A stretch of 64,000 bases of DNA from Paenibacillus vini (GTDB lineage Bacteria; Bacillota; Bacilli; Paenibacillales; Paenibacillaceae), in NCBI RefSeq assembly GCF_018403325.1, contig NZ_BOSL01000010.1, positions 158,347 through 222,346 on the forward strand, given 5' to 3'. The number at the start of each line of letters is the position of its first letter. The stretch's first letter is position 1. Below the pieces are notes generated by a model that saw nothing but the letters and a program-made list of their open reading frames with translations, made no database searches and was not told the origin of the DNA. The position numbers and the translations under genes were made by a program. Positions 7,710-16,659 of this stretch are shown here, piece by piece.

Positions 7710-8720
7710 TTAATAGGTTTCGGTAACCGCCCCTAGGGCAACCGCTCTTACGTAACTCTGTCCACGAAGGGATTGCAGTTCCTCTGCCGTTCCGGTCACG
7801 ACGACGCCAAGAAGGCGCACGTCGCTTTCATCCGGTTGCTGTTTGTCTTTTTTGAGATAGTTATTGATGCGTTCATATTCCTTGGTGTAACGGCCCTTTT
7901 GCTTCAATCCAAATTGCAGATCCTGCAAAAAATCTTTGACCTCAACCTGCTCCCAATCCGGCCGTACGCCAAATCCATAGACGCCAAAAGTCTTAGTCAT
8001 CGGAGTAGGGTAGCTGGTCTCGCCCCGTTCATCTTTATACGGCTTGAAATTGAAGGTTTCCCGATTATCGAAAGTGTCGACCCAATACCAGACCGGCGTT
8101 ACTTCTCCCGGGAGCATGGCCCGAACCTCATCAAGTGAGTAGTCCTTATCAAACGAAATCGCCATCTCTGCCGCCTTGTTCACACCCATTTTCCCCACCA
8201 AGTCGAGGTCATTGACTATTTTCCCGTTATAATCCACGCCCGGCACATAAAACATCAATTCCCGTTGTCCATTGGAGGCATTGTAAGGTCGATAGTACAT
8301 ATAATTTTTCGCTTTCAAATCGGGGTCTACTACGGTCACGTTCCCAATGTTTCCGCTTAATCCCGTGAATTTCAGGAATCCGGGTACTTTGTATTCCGCC
8401 ATTCGGCTTCCCCAGGGAACCGGTACGCCCTCGACGATTTTATAGCTTGAAAATTCAAGCGTGCCTGATAAAAATCCCGTTTGATTCTTATATCCCGATT
8501 CGTATTCGTTCGGACTCGTCATCGTCATATGCAGCCATTCTTCATTCAGCGCTTTGTCGCCTGCCCGATAAGTCAGCTGAAGCGCGCCGAATTGCACAAG
8601 AGTTATGGCAACGATACTCGCAACGAGCGAGATGAGGATGTTGCGAATCCAGGTCTTCCTCTTGGCTCTTTTAATGACTTTGCCGAATTGTTTGTCATCT
8701 TCTTCCCAAGGTTTCGTCAT
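7710..8720 (-). CDS. Anti-sigma factor, sigma factor regulator N/C-terminal domain type
   Basis: A 336-residue single-pass protein. The cytoplasmic N-terminus (KPWEEDDKQFGKVIKRAKRKT) is followed by a membrane helix at about residues 26-48 and a long extracytoplasmic part, matching the Sigma_reg_N / Sigma_reg_C family. Such proteins hold an ECF sigma factor at the membrane and release it on an envelope signal. The gene starts two bases after the sigma gene stop, with CGGAGGCGAG as ribosome site inside the sigma gene, so the two are translationally coupled. The inducing signal is not evident. Confidence 0.85.
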   Translation of the reverse strand: MTKPWEEDDKQFGKVIKRAKRKTWIRNILISLVASIVAITLVQFGALQLTYRAGDKALNEEWLHMTMTSPNEYESGYKNQTGFLSGTLEFSSYKIVEGVPVPWGSRMAEYKVPGFLKFTGLSGNIGNVTVVDPDLKAKNYMYYRPYNASNGQRELMFYVPGVDYNGKIVNDLDLVGKMGVNKAAEMAISFDKDYSLDEVRAMLPGEVTPVWYWVDTFDNRETFNFKPYKDERGETSYPTPMTKTFGVYGFGVRPDWEQVEVKDFLQDLQFGLKQKGRYTKEYERINNYLKKDKQQPDESDVRLLGVVVTGTAEELQSLRGQSYVRAVALGAVTETY

Positions 8721-8722
8721 AT

Positions 8723-9217
8723 TTATTTCTCGCCTCCGTATTTATTCTTGAATTGCTGCCGGGCGCGAAACAGCGTGGCCTTTACGGCTTCCGTCGTCAT
8801 TCCCAGCAGCTCCGCAATTTCTTGATACGATAACTCCATCTCGTATTTCAGCAAAATCAGCTGCTTGTGCAGCGGCTTTAACTGCGCCAGCGTCTGTTCA
8901 ATTTCCTCGCGCCGTTCACGCTGAAGCAATCGTTCCTCCGGCTCTTCCTTTTCCGGCGCCTGAACGTCGGGAATTTCGGCCTGATAGGCGTAACGCTTTT
9001 CCCGTCGGCATAAATCGAAGTACCGGTTGATCGCCACCTTATACATCCAGGCACTGAATTTGTTCTCTTCAATGGCCTCTATATAGAGAAGCGCTTTATA
9101 TAACGTTTCCTGTACAACATCTTCCGCGTCGGCTGCAGAGGCACCCAAACGAATTAAATACCTGCGGATTTCTCCGCATTTATGTTGAAGCACTTGTTGA
9201 AGCTGCCCGGGCCCCAT
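8723..9217 (-). CDS. ECF-type RNA polymerase sigma factor
   Basis: A 164-residue sigma-70 family protein with region 2 (DAEDVVQETLYKALLYIEAI, then FSAWMYKVAINRYFDLCRRE) and region 4 (LKPLHKQLILLKYEMELSYQEIAELLGMTTEAVKATLFRARQQFK, split here at natural breaks), including the HTH that reads the -35 element. Length is normal for the extracytoplasmic function group. It starts at an ATG preceded by AAAGGAGGTG and is coupled to its anti-sigma partner downstream. Self-activation is usual for this group, but I did not identify a clear promoter. Confidence 0.93.
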   Translation of the reverse strand: MGPGQLQQVLQHKCGEIRRYLIRLGASAADAEDVVQETLYKALLYIEAIEENKFSAWMYKVAINRYFDLCRREKRYAYQAEIPDVQAPEKEEPEERLLQRERREEIEQTLAQLKPLHKQLILLKYEMELSYQEIAELLGMTTEAVKATLFRARQQFKNKYGGEK

Positions 9218-9270
9218 TCTGCACCTCCTTTCGGTTGTATAACGGCCGAAGCCGGGAAATGTTATTAAAA

Positions 9271-9302
9271 TAAATTAAGAGCCTGCGAATTCTGCAGGCT
9301 CT
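9271..9302 (-). terminator. Rho-independent terminator of the ankyrin lipoprotein gene
   Basis: AGAGCCTGC and GCAGGCTCT pair around a seven-base loop. On the minus strand the stem is followed by a T-rich tail (TAATTTATTTTAA), so it serves the leftward gene ending at 9348. Confidence 0.75.
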
Positions 9303-9347
9303 TTACTCTTGCTGCTCTTTCCCCTCAGGGCCCATGATTGTTTCAGT

Positions 9348-10706
9348 TTACAGGGGTTGTCCTACCGTCTTTTGATCTCCCGGATTGATGTAATATACAT
9401 ACACTTCCTTCTCCGGTCCAAGAACATAAACAGAACTATACCAAGCGGATTGGTCCTCGTTCCAATGAATAAACAGGTGCATTTTCATTTTTCCGGCTTC
9501 CAGGCCTTCAAAATCAATGCTGCCAAAATCTCCGGTTGGACGCTTGTACCCTTTTGCAGTGACTACGTACTCCCAAACCTCGGAACCGTCCATCTCATCC
9601 ACGCCCGCAATATAATCCGTTCCAAATAAATCGACAGCCTCTTTTTGATTAATTCCCTTATGTACTTTTTCGAAGACGGAGGTGACATACGGATTGACCG
9701 GAGTGACTAATTGTTCTTGAAGCTCCATATTCAAGATTTTAGCAATCCCCGTGGCGTTCTGATTCCGGATTTCATCATAAACCGTCTCGCCCTCGTTATT
9801 TTTCAAATCGGGGTCAGCTCCATGCTTCAACAGGGCCGCAAATAATTCTTCGTCTTTTAACAAGTAGAACAGAACGGTATTCCCGAGCCGGTCCGTAGCA
9901 TTCACCTCGGCTCCCGCCTCAAGAAGCGGAATGCACGCCTGAGGTAAATACAACCCCGCAGCAATTAACGCAGATTGTTCGGAGGACTGGGCATTGGGAT
10001 CCGCTCCTTTCGCAAGCAGCAGTTCAACCATTTCCAGCGCTATTTTCTTTCCTGTATTTATGAGATCTGGATCCGGCATGTCTGAAGGAAAATCCCCGCG
10101 AAAGATAGCCAACTGCAGGGCGGAAGCTCCATACTCATCCACAGCATTCGGGTCCGCCCCCTGCGAGAGCATCTGTTCAACGGCTTTTGTGTCCCCGCTA
10201 TTTATGGCCTCAACCAGTTGAGCATCGATGCTTAATTCCAGATTTTCACCACTACTATGTATACTTTCCGTGGAACTTATGTTATTTGAAATATCGGCTA
10301 AAGCAGCTTCCCCCTGCTCCTTGATTAAATCTTGATGGTCCCGAATCCAGTTCATGGCATCCAAAAGATTACCATATCGGCCCTCTTCCTCTGTAAAATA
10401 AATCAAAACCAGCTCGGTCCAAAACTCGGCTTCAACATCGGGATTTTCAAAAAAAGCTTCTATTTCAACCCCTTGATTTCGCCAATCCTTAAGAATACCC
10501 CCCACAAGCACCCGCAATCGGTCATAACCGACCTGCTCTTCCCAATTGGCCGCAGTGATTCCGCTCGACAAGGCGGATAAATTATCACTCTGGAGTCCAT
10601 CCTCCCTGCCCGAAATCCCGGAACATGAAGTGACTATTAAAGTTAATGCAACAAATACCGAGATCAATAAAGTCCGCAAAAAAACACGCTCCATATTCAA
10701 TGTCAA
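9348..10706 (-). CDS. Ankyrin-repeat lipoprotein
   Basis: A 452-residue protein. The N-terminus is a lipoprotein signal ending in IVTSC (Cys at about residue 28), so the protein is on the outer face of the membrane. Residues about 160-315 contain four ankyrin-type repeats with the hallmark GADPNAVDEYGASALQLA, KGADPNAQ, GAEVNATDRLGNTVLFYLL and HGADPDLKNNEGETVYDE. The C-terminal part (about 330-452) is not recognised. Ankyrin repeats bind proteins; a partner cannot be named. The start could be the ATG four codons in. Secreted ankyrin lipoproteins are uncommon in Firmicutes. It has its own terminator and no obvious operon partner. Confidence 0.85.
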   Translation of the reverse strand: MTLNMERVFLRTLLISVFVALTLIVTSCSGISGREDGLQSDNLSALSSGITAANWEEQVGYDRLRVLVGGILKDWRNQGVEIEAFFENPDVEAEFWTELVLIYFTEEEGRYGNLLDAMNWIRDHQDLIKEQGEAALADISNNISSTESIHSSGENLELSIDAQLVEAINSGDTKAVEQMLSQGADPNAVDEYGASALQLAIFRGDFPSDMPDPDLINTGKKIALEMVELLLAKGADPNAQSSEQSALIAAGLYLPQACIPLLEAGAEVNATDRLGNTVLFYLLKDEELFAALLKHGADPDLKNNEGETVYDEIRNQNATGIAKILNMELQEQLVTPVNPYVTSVFEKVHKGINQKEAVDLFGTDYIAGVDEMDGSEVWEYVVTAKGYKRPTGDFGSIDFEGLEAGKMKMHLFIHWNEDQSAWYSSVYVLGPEKEVYVYYINPGDQKTVGQPL

Positions 10707-10897
10707 TTTCCGTCATCATTCCCCCTATTATGTCAGCTCTCCTTTAAATGGGGCAAGACTTTTTTCCTGTAGTTCTTTGGGATTATTGCCCAACTTTAGG
10801 TTGACTAATTAAAATTTGCAGTATAACATACGCATTAACCAACCTACATAAGCCTCTCTAAAACCGTTCCAACACGATGCTTCGCTTTCTCTTTTGC

Positions 10898-10909
10898 GCA
10901 AACGTTTGC
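10898..10909. promoter_or_regulatory. LacI/MalR-type operator candidate upstream of amylase
   Basis: GCAAACGTTTGC is a perfect 12-base palindrome with the central CG and AAACGTTT core typical of maltose/starch-linked LacI-family repressors. It lies 241 bases before the amylase start. Confidence 0.55.
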
Positions 10910-11098
10910 CCAATAGTTTGGACTGCAATTATGAATCGCTACGGTTATTGGCTGCCCTCCAACTACGGATCCCTTTTACATTAGCCCATAATCGCTCCAA
11001 TATTCTGCAAAGCAGTCACACCTTGGCGAGAGCAATGATCTTCCCCGGCAGAACCACTCCATCAGAAAGGAGGACAGGGATTTATACGAATCTATTAT

Positions 11099-11112
11099 TG
11101 AAAGCGCATTAT
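11099..11112 (+). promoter_or_regulatory. CcpA (cre)-like site upstream of amylase
   Basis: TGAAAGCGCATTAT keeps the left cre half TGAAAGCG exactly but has a weaker right half. It lies 38 bases before the start codon, a sensible place for catabolite repression of a starch enzyme. Confidence 0.35.
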
Positions 11113-11149
11113 ATGTCATTAACCCCAATAAAAGGAGTGATAACACGTA

Positions 11150-14100
11150 ATGGATTTGAGAAAAGCATGGTTTGGAATATTCATGGCATTCATTCTAGTT
11201 TTATCAACCTTCACCCCTTCTTTTGCTGATTCGGCCAGCCCCTCGGCTACCGCGTTGGATAATGCTGCCGCGGCTTCGCCTAGCTTAAAGATTCACTTCA
11301 AAAAACCGGGAAACTGGGGAACTCCCCAACTTTATTACTACCAGACCAGTCCGAGCGTTACCGAACCCGCCTGGCAATCATCCCCGACCATGAACGCGGA
11401 ACAAGGCGACTGGTATGTTTACACTATTGAAGGGGTCTCCAGTGCAAGAGTGATTTTCAAAGACAGCAACGGCAACCAGATGCCGGCGGCTAACCAGTCC
11501 GGTATGTTCAGGGATAAAGAAGGATGGTATAGCGGGACCAATTGGAGCGATAGCAACCCTAATCCTGTAGATACGGTTCCCCCGGATGTACCATCCGGCT
11601 TGACGAGCACGGCCAAAACGGACACCACCGTGACGCTATCCTGGGCCCCTGCTTCGGATAATGCCGGCGGAAGCGGATTGTCCGGGTATCTGGTCTACCG
11701 GAACGGGGCGCAAGTCGGCTCGGAAACGACCGCTACCACCTTCACGGATACCGCGCTCCTCCCAGAGACGGAATACGTCTACACGGTCAAGGCAAAAGAC
11801 AAAGCAGGAAACGTGTCATCCGCCAGCAACGCTCTATCGGTGACTACCAATCCTGCGGGAAGCACCAACAAAGTATCCATTTATTACAAAATCGGTTATG
11901 CCACACCTTACATCCATTACCGGCCTGCAGGCGGTAGTTGGACGACTGTCCCGGGCATCAAAATGGAGAATGCCGAAATGCCGGGATATGCCAAATCGAC
12001 TATCGATATTGGAGCCGCGGCCCGGCTTGAGGCCTGTTTCAACAACGGAAGCGGGCAATGGGACAGCAACAACGGCAACAATTACTTTTTTAATCCCGGA
12101 ACCTGGACTTACTCCGCTGGAGTAATCACCCCGGGTGCTCCTTCCGGCGGTTCAACGGACACCACGCCTCCCGCCGTGCCGGCCAATTTGGCCGTGACGG
12201 GCAAGACTTCCACGACCGTGACATTATCGTGGTCCCAAAGCTTGGATAATGAAGGCGGAAACGGCCTTCAAGGGTACGAAGTTTACCGGGACGGTACCTT
12301 GGTCGACGCCAATGTAACGGCGACATCTTATACATTTAACGGCCTGTCGGCATCTACCGCTTATTCGTTCACAGTACTGGCCAAGGACAAAGCGGGGAAT
12401 AAATCCTCCCAGTCCGCCCCTCTTCCCGTGACGACTTCAGAAGCGGGCGCAGGTAACCAGGCTATCGTCTACTATTACACCAAGACGCGGGCGTGGTCTC
12501 AGGTCAACATTCACTACTCCCCTGCCGGAGCCGCATGGACGACTCCTCCCGGAATAAAAATGGCGGAGGAAGCCTGCGGCGATTGGACCAAAATCACGAT
12601 CAACCTCGGGGAAGCGACCAGCATGAAGGCCACGTTTAACAACGGTTCCGTTTGGGACAATAACAACGGCCAAAATTATGTGATCGGCACGGGAATCACA
12701 ACCGTTAAGGACGGTGTGGTCACCGCCAATGCAATCAGCCCTTGCGCCCCTTTACCTGAAGATAATCTCCCCCCTTCGGTACCGGGAAATGTGACAGCGG
12801 TTGCAAAAGACCTCAGCATTACCTTGACCTGGAGCGCTTCGATCGACAATGAGAACGGAAGAGGCGTAGCGGGGTATGAAATCACGCGCACAGGCGGAAG
12901 CGACGGTCAAAAGGTATATACGACTACCCGAACCGATTTCACGGAAACAAAACTTGAGGCACAAACGACTTACACCTATACGGTAAAAGCCTTTGACAAG
13001 GCTGTTCCATCCAACAAATCGGCGGCCAGCCAGCCGGTCTCCGCCAAAACAGGCGATGCTCCGCTTCCTCCAGTCGGCGGGACGCCGCTTGGAGGCGATG
13101 CCCGCGAAGATTCCATTTACTTTGTCATGACCGCCCGCTTTTATGACGGGGACTCCTCGAATAACCGCGGCGGGCAGTATAATGTACCTTCGGGAAATGC
13201 GGCCAACAATGATCCGATGTTCCGGGGCGATTTTAAAGGATTGATGGAAAAGCTCGATTATATCAAGGCTCTCGGATTCTCGGCGATCTGGATTACGCCC
13301 GTCGTGCTGAACCGCTCGGATTATGATTTCCACGGTTATCACGGTTACGATTTCTACCGGGTAGATCCTCGCCTGGAGTCGAGCGGGGCAAGTTATCAGG
13401 ATCTGATCAACGAAGCCCATAACAAGGGAATCAAGATCATTCAGGATGTCGTGTACAATCACTCCAGCCGATGGGGAGCGAAAGATTTGTTCACGCCAAC
13501 CGTATTCGGGGTTCGCGATTCGCAGTGGAGTTGGTATTATGACGAAAAAATTCCGGGGCTGGAATATGACGGCCTTTATCCGAATGACGTTTCCGCCAAG
13601 GCTTATAACGGCGACATATGGTCTACGGAGGAGCCTGCCGGGAACACCTGCCGGAATTGGGGAACGCCGACACAGTTCTACAGCAAGGAAGGTTATCGCA
13701 TTTATAACTGTCAATGGCCTAATGCAACTTCCGGCATGTTCCCTACCGAATACTATCATCCATGCTGGATCGGCAACTGGGAAGGCGAAGATTCCCGCAG
13801 TTGCTGGCTCCATGAGGATCTGGCCGATTTCAACACGGAAAGCAAGCCTGTGCAGGATTATTTGATTGGAGCCTATAACAACTTCATCGATATGGGCGTG
13901 GATGGTTTCCGGATCGATACCGCCGTCCATATACCTCGAGTGACGTGGAACCGCCACTTCCTTCCTGCCGCTCAGGAGCACTCCGCAGCGAAATTCGGTG
14001 ATAAGGGAGAAAACTTCTTCATGTTCGGCGAGGTCGGTGCGTTCGTCAACGACAAGTGGAATCGCGGATCAGTCAACCATTCCGCCCAATTCTTCACCTG

Positions 14101-15019
14101 GAAAGAGCGCAAAGAATATAGCGCCAACGATGAAGTCGCGGCTTTAGAGCAATACAATTACGAGAATCAACTCGGTACGGCCAATCAGCCTACCTCGGAC
14201 AATGCTTTCCTTCGAGGAAACAATTATCATGAGCCCGACCACAGCAAGTTCTCCGGCATGAACATCATCGACATGCGGATGCACATGAATTTCAGCGAAG
14301 CGGTCAATGCCTTCCATAACGGCAGAGATTCGGACGATGCGACCAATGACGCCACCTATAACGTGGTCTATGTCAGCAGTCACGACTTCGGTCCGAACAA
14401 ATCGAGCACGGCCTACAATGGAGGAACCGGCGCCTGGGCGGAAAACATGAGCTTGATGTGGACGTTCCGGGGCATCCCGACCATCATGTACGGCGATGAA
14501 ATCGAATTCCAGGCCGGTGAACAAATCGACTGCGGGCCAACCTGCCCGCTGGAAGAAACACGCCGTGCCTACTTCGGTGAAGAAATTGAAGGAACCGTGG
14601 TGGCCAGCGATTTCGGCAAGGTGGCTTCCGCTTCCGGCAAAGTCGCCGAAACGCTGCAAAAACCGCTGGTCAAACATCTGCAGCGGTTGAACCAAATTCG
14701 CCGGCAGATTCCTGCCTTGCAAAAAGGCCAATATTCAACCGAAGGCATTACAGGAAAAATGGCATTTAAACGCCGGTACACGAATGCCGCGGAAGGCGTT
14801 GACAGCTTTGCGCTTGTAGCGATCAGCGAATCCGCGACTTACACCGGTATTCCGAACGGCACCTACAAAGACGCCATTACAGGCGATGTGAAAACCGTGA
14901 CGAACGGCAACTTGTCCGTTTCCTTGTCCGGCATCGGCAACCTTCGCGTCTACGTGCTGGATCTGCCGGGCAACCCGGCTCCGGGTAAGATCGGCGAAAG
15001 CGGCCCGTATCTGAAGTAG
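11150..15019 (+). CDS. Secreted multidomain alpha-amylase (GH13) with CBM26, CBM25 and fibronectin type III modules
   Basis: A 1289-residue secreted starch-degrading enzyme. Order: signal peptide (1-26), CBM26 starch-binding module (about 45-135), FN3 (146-233), CBM25 (238-325), FN3 (337-426), CBM25 (434-525), FN3 (538-632), GH13 catalytic barrel (about 648-1195) and a C-terminal beta domain. The CBM25s share the IHY.PAG..WTT.PGIKM signature. GH13 landmarks are DVVYNHSS, DGFRIDTAVH with nucleophile Asp923, FGEVG with acid/base Glu961, and SSHDFG with transition-state Asp1079. GH13 enzymes cleave alpha-1,4-glucan with retention. It is a single gene with an AAGGAGTG ribosome site and upstream LacI- and CcpA-like sites. 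Exact product specificity (endo-acting or maltogenic) is not readable. Confidence 0.95.
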   Translation: MDLRKAWFGIFMAFILVLSTFTPSFADSASPSATALDNAAAASPSLKIHFKKPGNWGTPQLYYYQTSPSVTEPAWQSSPTMNAEQGDWYVYTIEGVSSARVIFKDSNGNQMPAANQSGMFRDKEGWYSGTNWSDSNPNPVDTVPPDVPSGLTSTAKTDTTVTLSWAPASDNAGGSGLSGYLVYRNGAQVGSETTATTFTDTALLPETEYVYTVKAKDKAGNVSSASNALSVTTNPAGSTNKVSIYYKIGYATPYIHYRPAGGSWTTVPGIKMENAEMPGYAKSTIDIGAAARLEACFNNGSGQWDSNNGNNYFFNPGTWTYSAGVITPGAPSGGSTDTTPPAVPANLAVTGKTSTTVTLSWSQSLDNEGGNGLQGYEVYRDGTLVDANVTATSYTFNGLSASTAYSFTVLAKDKAGNKSSQSAPLPVTTSEAGAGNQAIVYYYTKTRAWSQVNIHYSPAGAAWTTPPGIKMAEEACGDWTKITINLGEATSMKATFNNGSVWDNNNGQNYVIGTGITTVKDGVVTANAISPCAPLPEDNLPPSVPGNVTAVAKDLSITLTWSASIDNENGRGVAGYEITRTGGSDGQKVYTTTRTDFTETKLEAQTTYTYTVKAFDKAVPSNKSAASQPVSAKTGDAPLPPVGGTPLGGDAREDSIYFVMTARFYDGDSSNNRGGQYNVPSGNAANNDPMFRGDFKGLMEKLDYIKALGFSAIWITPVVLNRSDYDFHGYHGYDFYRVDPRLESSGASYQDLINEAHNKGIKIIQDVVYNHSSRWGAKDLFTPTVFGVRDSQWSWYYDEKIPGLEYDGLYPNDVSAKAYNGDIWSTEEPAGNTCRNWGTPTQFYSKEGYRIYNCQWPNATSGMFPTEYYHPCWIGNWEGEDSRSCWLHEDLADFNTESKPVQDYLIGAYNNFIDMGVDGFRIDTAVHIPRVTWNRHFLPAAQEHSAAKFGDKGENFFMFGEVGAFVNDKWNRGSVNHSAQFFTWKERKEYSANDEVAALEQYNYENQLGTANQPTSDNAFLRGNNYHEPDHSKFSGMNIIDMRMHMNFSEAVNAFHNGRDSDDATNDATYNVVYVSSHDFGPNKSSTAYNGGTGAWAENMSLMWTFRGIPTIMYGDEIEFQAGEQIDCGPTCPLEETRRAYFGEEIEGTVVASDFGKVASASGKVAETLQKPLVKHLQRLNQIRRQIPALQKGQYSTEGITGKMAFKRRYTNAAEGVDSFALVAISESATYTGIPNGTYKDAITGDVKTVTNGNLSVSLSGIGNLRVYVLDLPGNPAPGKIGESGPYLK

Positions 15020-15038
15020 TTTGCAGGATTTCAAAAAA

Positions 15039-15070
15039 AAGCGCGTCTTCCTCTTCGGGAAGACGCGCTT
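15039..15070. terminator. Bidirectional terminator between amylase and SDR gene
   Basis: AAGCGCGTCTTCC and GGAAGACGCGCTT form a 13-base stem with a six-base loop between convergent genes. Eight T follow on the minus strand and a looser T run follows on the plus strand. Confidence 0.9.
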
Positions 15071-15082
15071 ACTCATTTTTTA

Positions 15083-15841
15083 TTAATATGCGGTCCAGCC
15101 GGCATCAGCCGTAATTACCGTACCGTTCACAAAGCTGGACTCGTCCGACGCCAGGAACAGAGCTACCTTGGCAATCTCTTCAGGTTTGCCCACACGCGGG
15201 TTAATCGCCATGCCGAGCTGCTGTTTACCAAAGCCGAATTGGCTCATACCTTGCATGGAGGCCCCGATGTTCGTTTCCACGCCGCCCGGAGCGATCGCGT
15301 TGCAACGAATGCCTTCGGTTGCATACATATAACCCGTGTTTTTGGTGAAGCCGACAACAGCATGCTTCGACGCCGTATAAGCTGCGCCTGCACGAGCACC
15401 ATTAAGTCCGCCAGCCGAAGCCACGTTGACGATAACTCCCTTTTTCTTCTCAAGGAAGATCGGCAGCACTTTACGAGTCGAACGCATTACGCTGGTCGTA
15501 TTGATGGCAAATACTCTTTCCCATTTATCATCATTAATTTCGCCGGCCGGCTCCATGCCGTCCATAATTCCTGCATTGTTGATGAGGATATCTACCGTAC
15601 CGTAATTTTGAACGGTCGTGTCGATCAAGTTTTGAATGTCTTCTTCAACCGCCACATTTGTCTTAATGGCAAATGCCGTACCGCCCTGGGATTTGATTTC
15701 TTCGACCGTAGCCTGGGCTCCTTCCAGATTCAAATCCGAAACGGCCACTTTCGCTCCTTCTTTAGCAAAAAGCAAAGCAATTTGTTTACCCATACCTGAA
15801 GCTGCACCGGTTACTACCGCTACTTGGTTTTGAAGTTTCAC
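15083..15841 (-). CDS. SDR family NAD(P)-dependent oxidoreductase
   Basis: A 252-residue classical short-chain dehydrogenase: cofactor motif TGAASGMG at the N-terminus, NNAG in the fourth strand, the catalytic Ser in NVASAGGLNG, and the YTASKH (YxxxK) active site, then the family-typical C-terminus NGTVITADAGWTAY. I chose the GTG at 15841 because GGGAGG lies nine bases upstream; the longer ATG frame to 15874 lacks a site and would add eleven residues before the Rossmann start. It is followed upstream by a TetR gene in the same orientation, which probably controls it. The substrate is unknown. Confidence 0.92.
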   Translation of the reverse strand: MKLQNQVAVVTGAASGMGKQIALLFAKEGAKVAVSDLNLEGAQATVEEIKSQGGTAFAIKTNVAVEEDIQNLIDTTVQNYGTVDILINNAGIMDGMEPAGEINDDKWERVFAINTTSVMRSTRKVLPIFLEKKKGVIVNVASAGGLNGARAGAAYTASKHAVVGFTKNTGYMYATEGIRCNAIAPGGVETNIGASMQGMSQFGFGKQQLGMAINPRVGKPEEIAKVALFLASDESSFVNGTVITADAGWTAY

Positions 15842-15949
15842 TTTCAAATACCTCCCGAAATATTCACAATTCATAGGTTAGATTGTGAATAATGTTATTG
15901 CGCTATGCATCTTCAGTATAGATAAAGCCTGATTTCACTACAATCATTA

Positions 15950-15966
15950 AACATTCTTCAAATGTT
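15950..15966. promoter_or_regulatory. Candidate TetR operator (inverted repeat) between SDR and TetR genes
   Basis: AACATT-N5-AATGTT lies in the 156-base gap upstream of the SDR gene. It is short and AT-rich, so it is offered only as a candidate target of the adjacent TetR protein. Confidence 0.3.
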
Positions 15967-15997
15967 CATTAACGTACAAAGCGCGACCGATTGTTCG

Positions 15998-16585
15998 TTA
16001 TCTTCTATTGATTTTGGTTGAAGTCGGCTTCCAGTTAATCATTCGAACCAGCTGATCCTGCATATAATCCGGCGAATATTGGAACCCGCTCTCGATCCAG
16101 TGAAAGACAAGGCCTAACAGGGCATTCATCGAATAAATCAAAAGGAACTCCCGATTAATCGAATCATGAGTATAGTCCAAATCCTCCGCGGCAATCTGCA
16201 TGAGCGAGGCGGATATCTTTTCCTTGAATAGAGGTAAAACCTCACTTTTGAATAAAATCGTATATACGGAAGAGTTTCGATAGAAGTGATCGAAGATTTT
16301 CACCGAATTCGCAGGCAATTCGTCGATCCTGAATATTTCCACTTCCTCGTACGGAGCCCGGAAAGACTGCTTCAATTCATCGATCAATTTTGAAAAAACG
16401 TCGTCCAGCAGCATTTCTTTGCTTTCATAGTGGGCGTAGAACGTCCCCCGGTTATAGCCCGCCTTCTCGACGATTTCCTTGACGGATATAGCATGAAAGG
16501 CTTTGTTCGCCATCAGATCCAACAAGGCTTGCCTTAGAGCGGCCGTGCTTCGGGAAATGCGTTTATCTGTTTTTTGATCGCTCAT
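15998..16585 (-). CDS. TetR/AcrR family transcriptional regulator
   Basis: A 195-residue regulator with the N-terminal TetR helix-turn-helix: RQALLDLMANKAFHAISVKE then IVEKAGYNRGTFYAHYESKE, both intact. The C-terminal ligand-binding half is helical with no recognisable ligand signature. It precedes the SDR oxidoreductase in the same direction, 156 bases away, so a local repressor role is inferred. The start is the ATG at 16585 with an AGGGGGG-type site upstream. Confidence 0.92.
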   Translation of the reverse strand: MSDQKTDKRISRSTAALRQALLDLMANKAFHAISVKEIVEKAGYNRGTFYAHYESKEMLLDDVFSKLIDELKQSFRAPYEEVEIFRIDELPANSVKIFDHFYRNSSVYTILFKSEVLPLFKEKISASLMQIAAEDLDYTHDSINREFLLIYSMNALLGLVFHWIESGFQYSPDYMQDQLVRMINWKPTSTKINRR

Positions 16586-16624
16586 GGACTAACCCCCCTT
16601 TGCACCACACTTGTAAGTATATAC

Positions 16625-16659
16625 AAAAAACGCGGCCCCCGGAAATTCCGGAGACCGTG
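16625..16659. repeat. Left copy of a tRNA-Thr terminator-like sequence (possible attachment-site flank)
   Basis: ACAAAAAACGCGGCCCCC, followed by a GGAAATTCCGGAGACCG-type hairpin, is nearly the same as the sequence at 23855-23892 just downstream of tRNA-Thr. On the minus strand it ends with TTTTTTG, like a terminator. The two copies bracket the decayed prophage. Confidence 0.5.

Larger units (their letters stand above)
10707..11149. other. Intergenic region between ankyrin gene and amylase
   Basis: This 443-base divergent region holds no credible gene. It contains a LacI-type palindrome (10898-10909), a CcpA-like site (11099-11112) and the amylase ribosome site AAAGGAGTG (about 11131). I could not fix the -35/-10 elements. 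Confidence 0.6.

Noticed and set aside
12752-13981. A 409-codon minus-strand frame inside the amylase gene
   Set aside because: It runs antisense to the FN3 and GH13 coding region, whose domains are clear. No start signals or family pattern.
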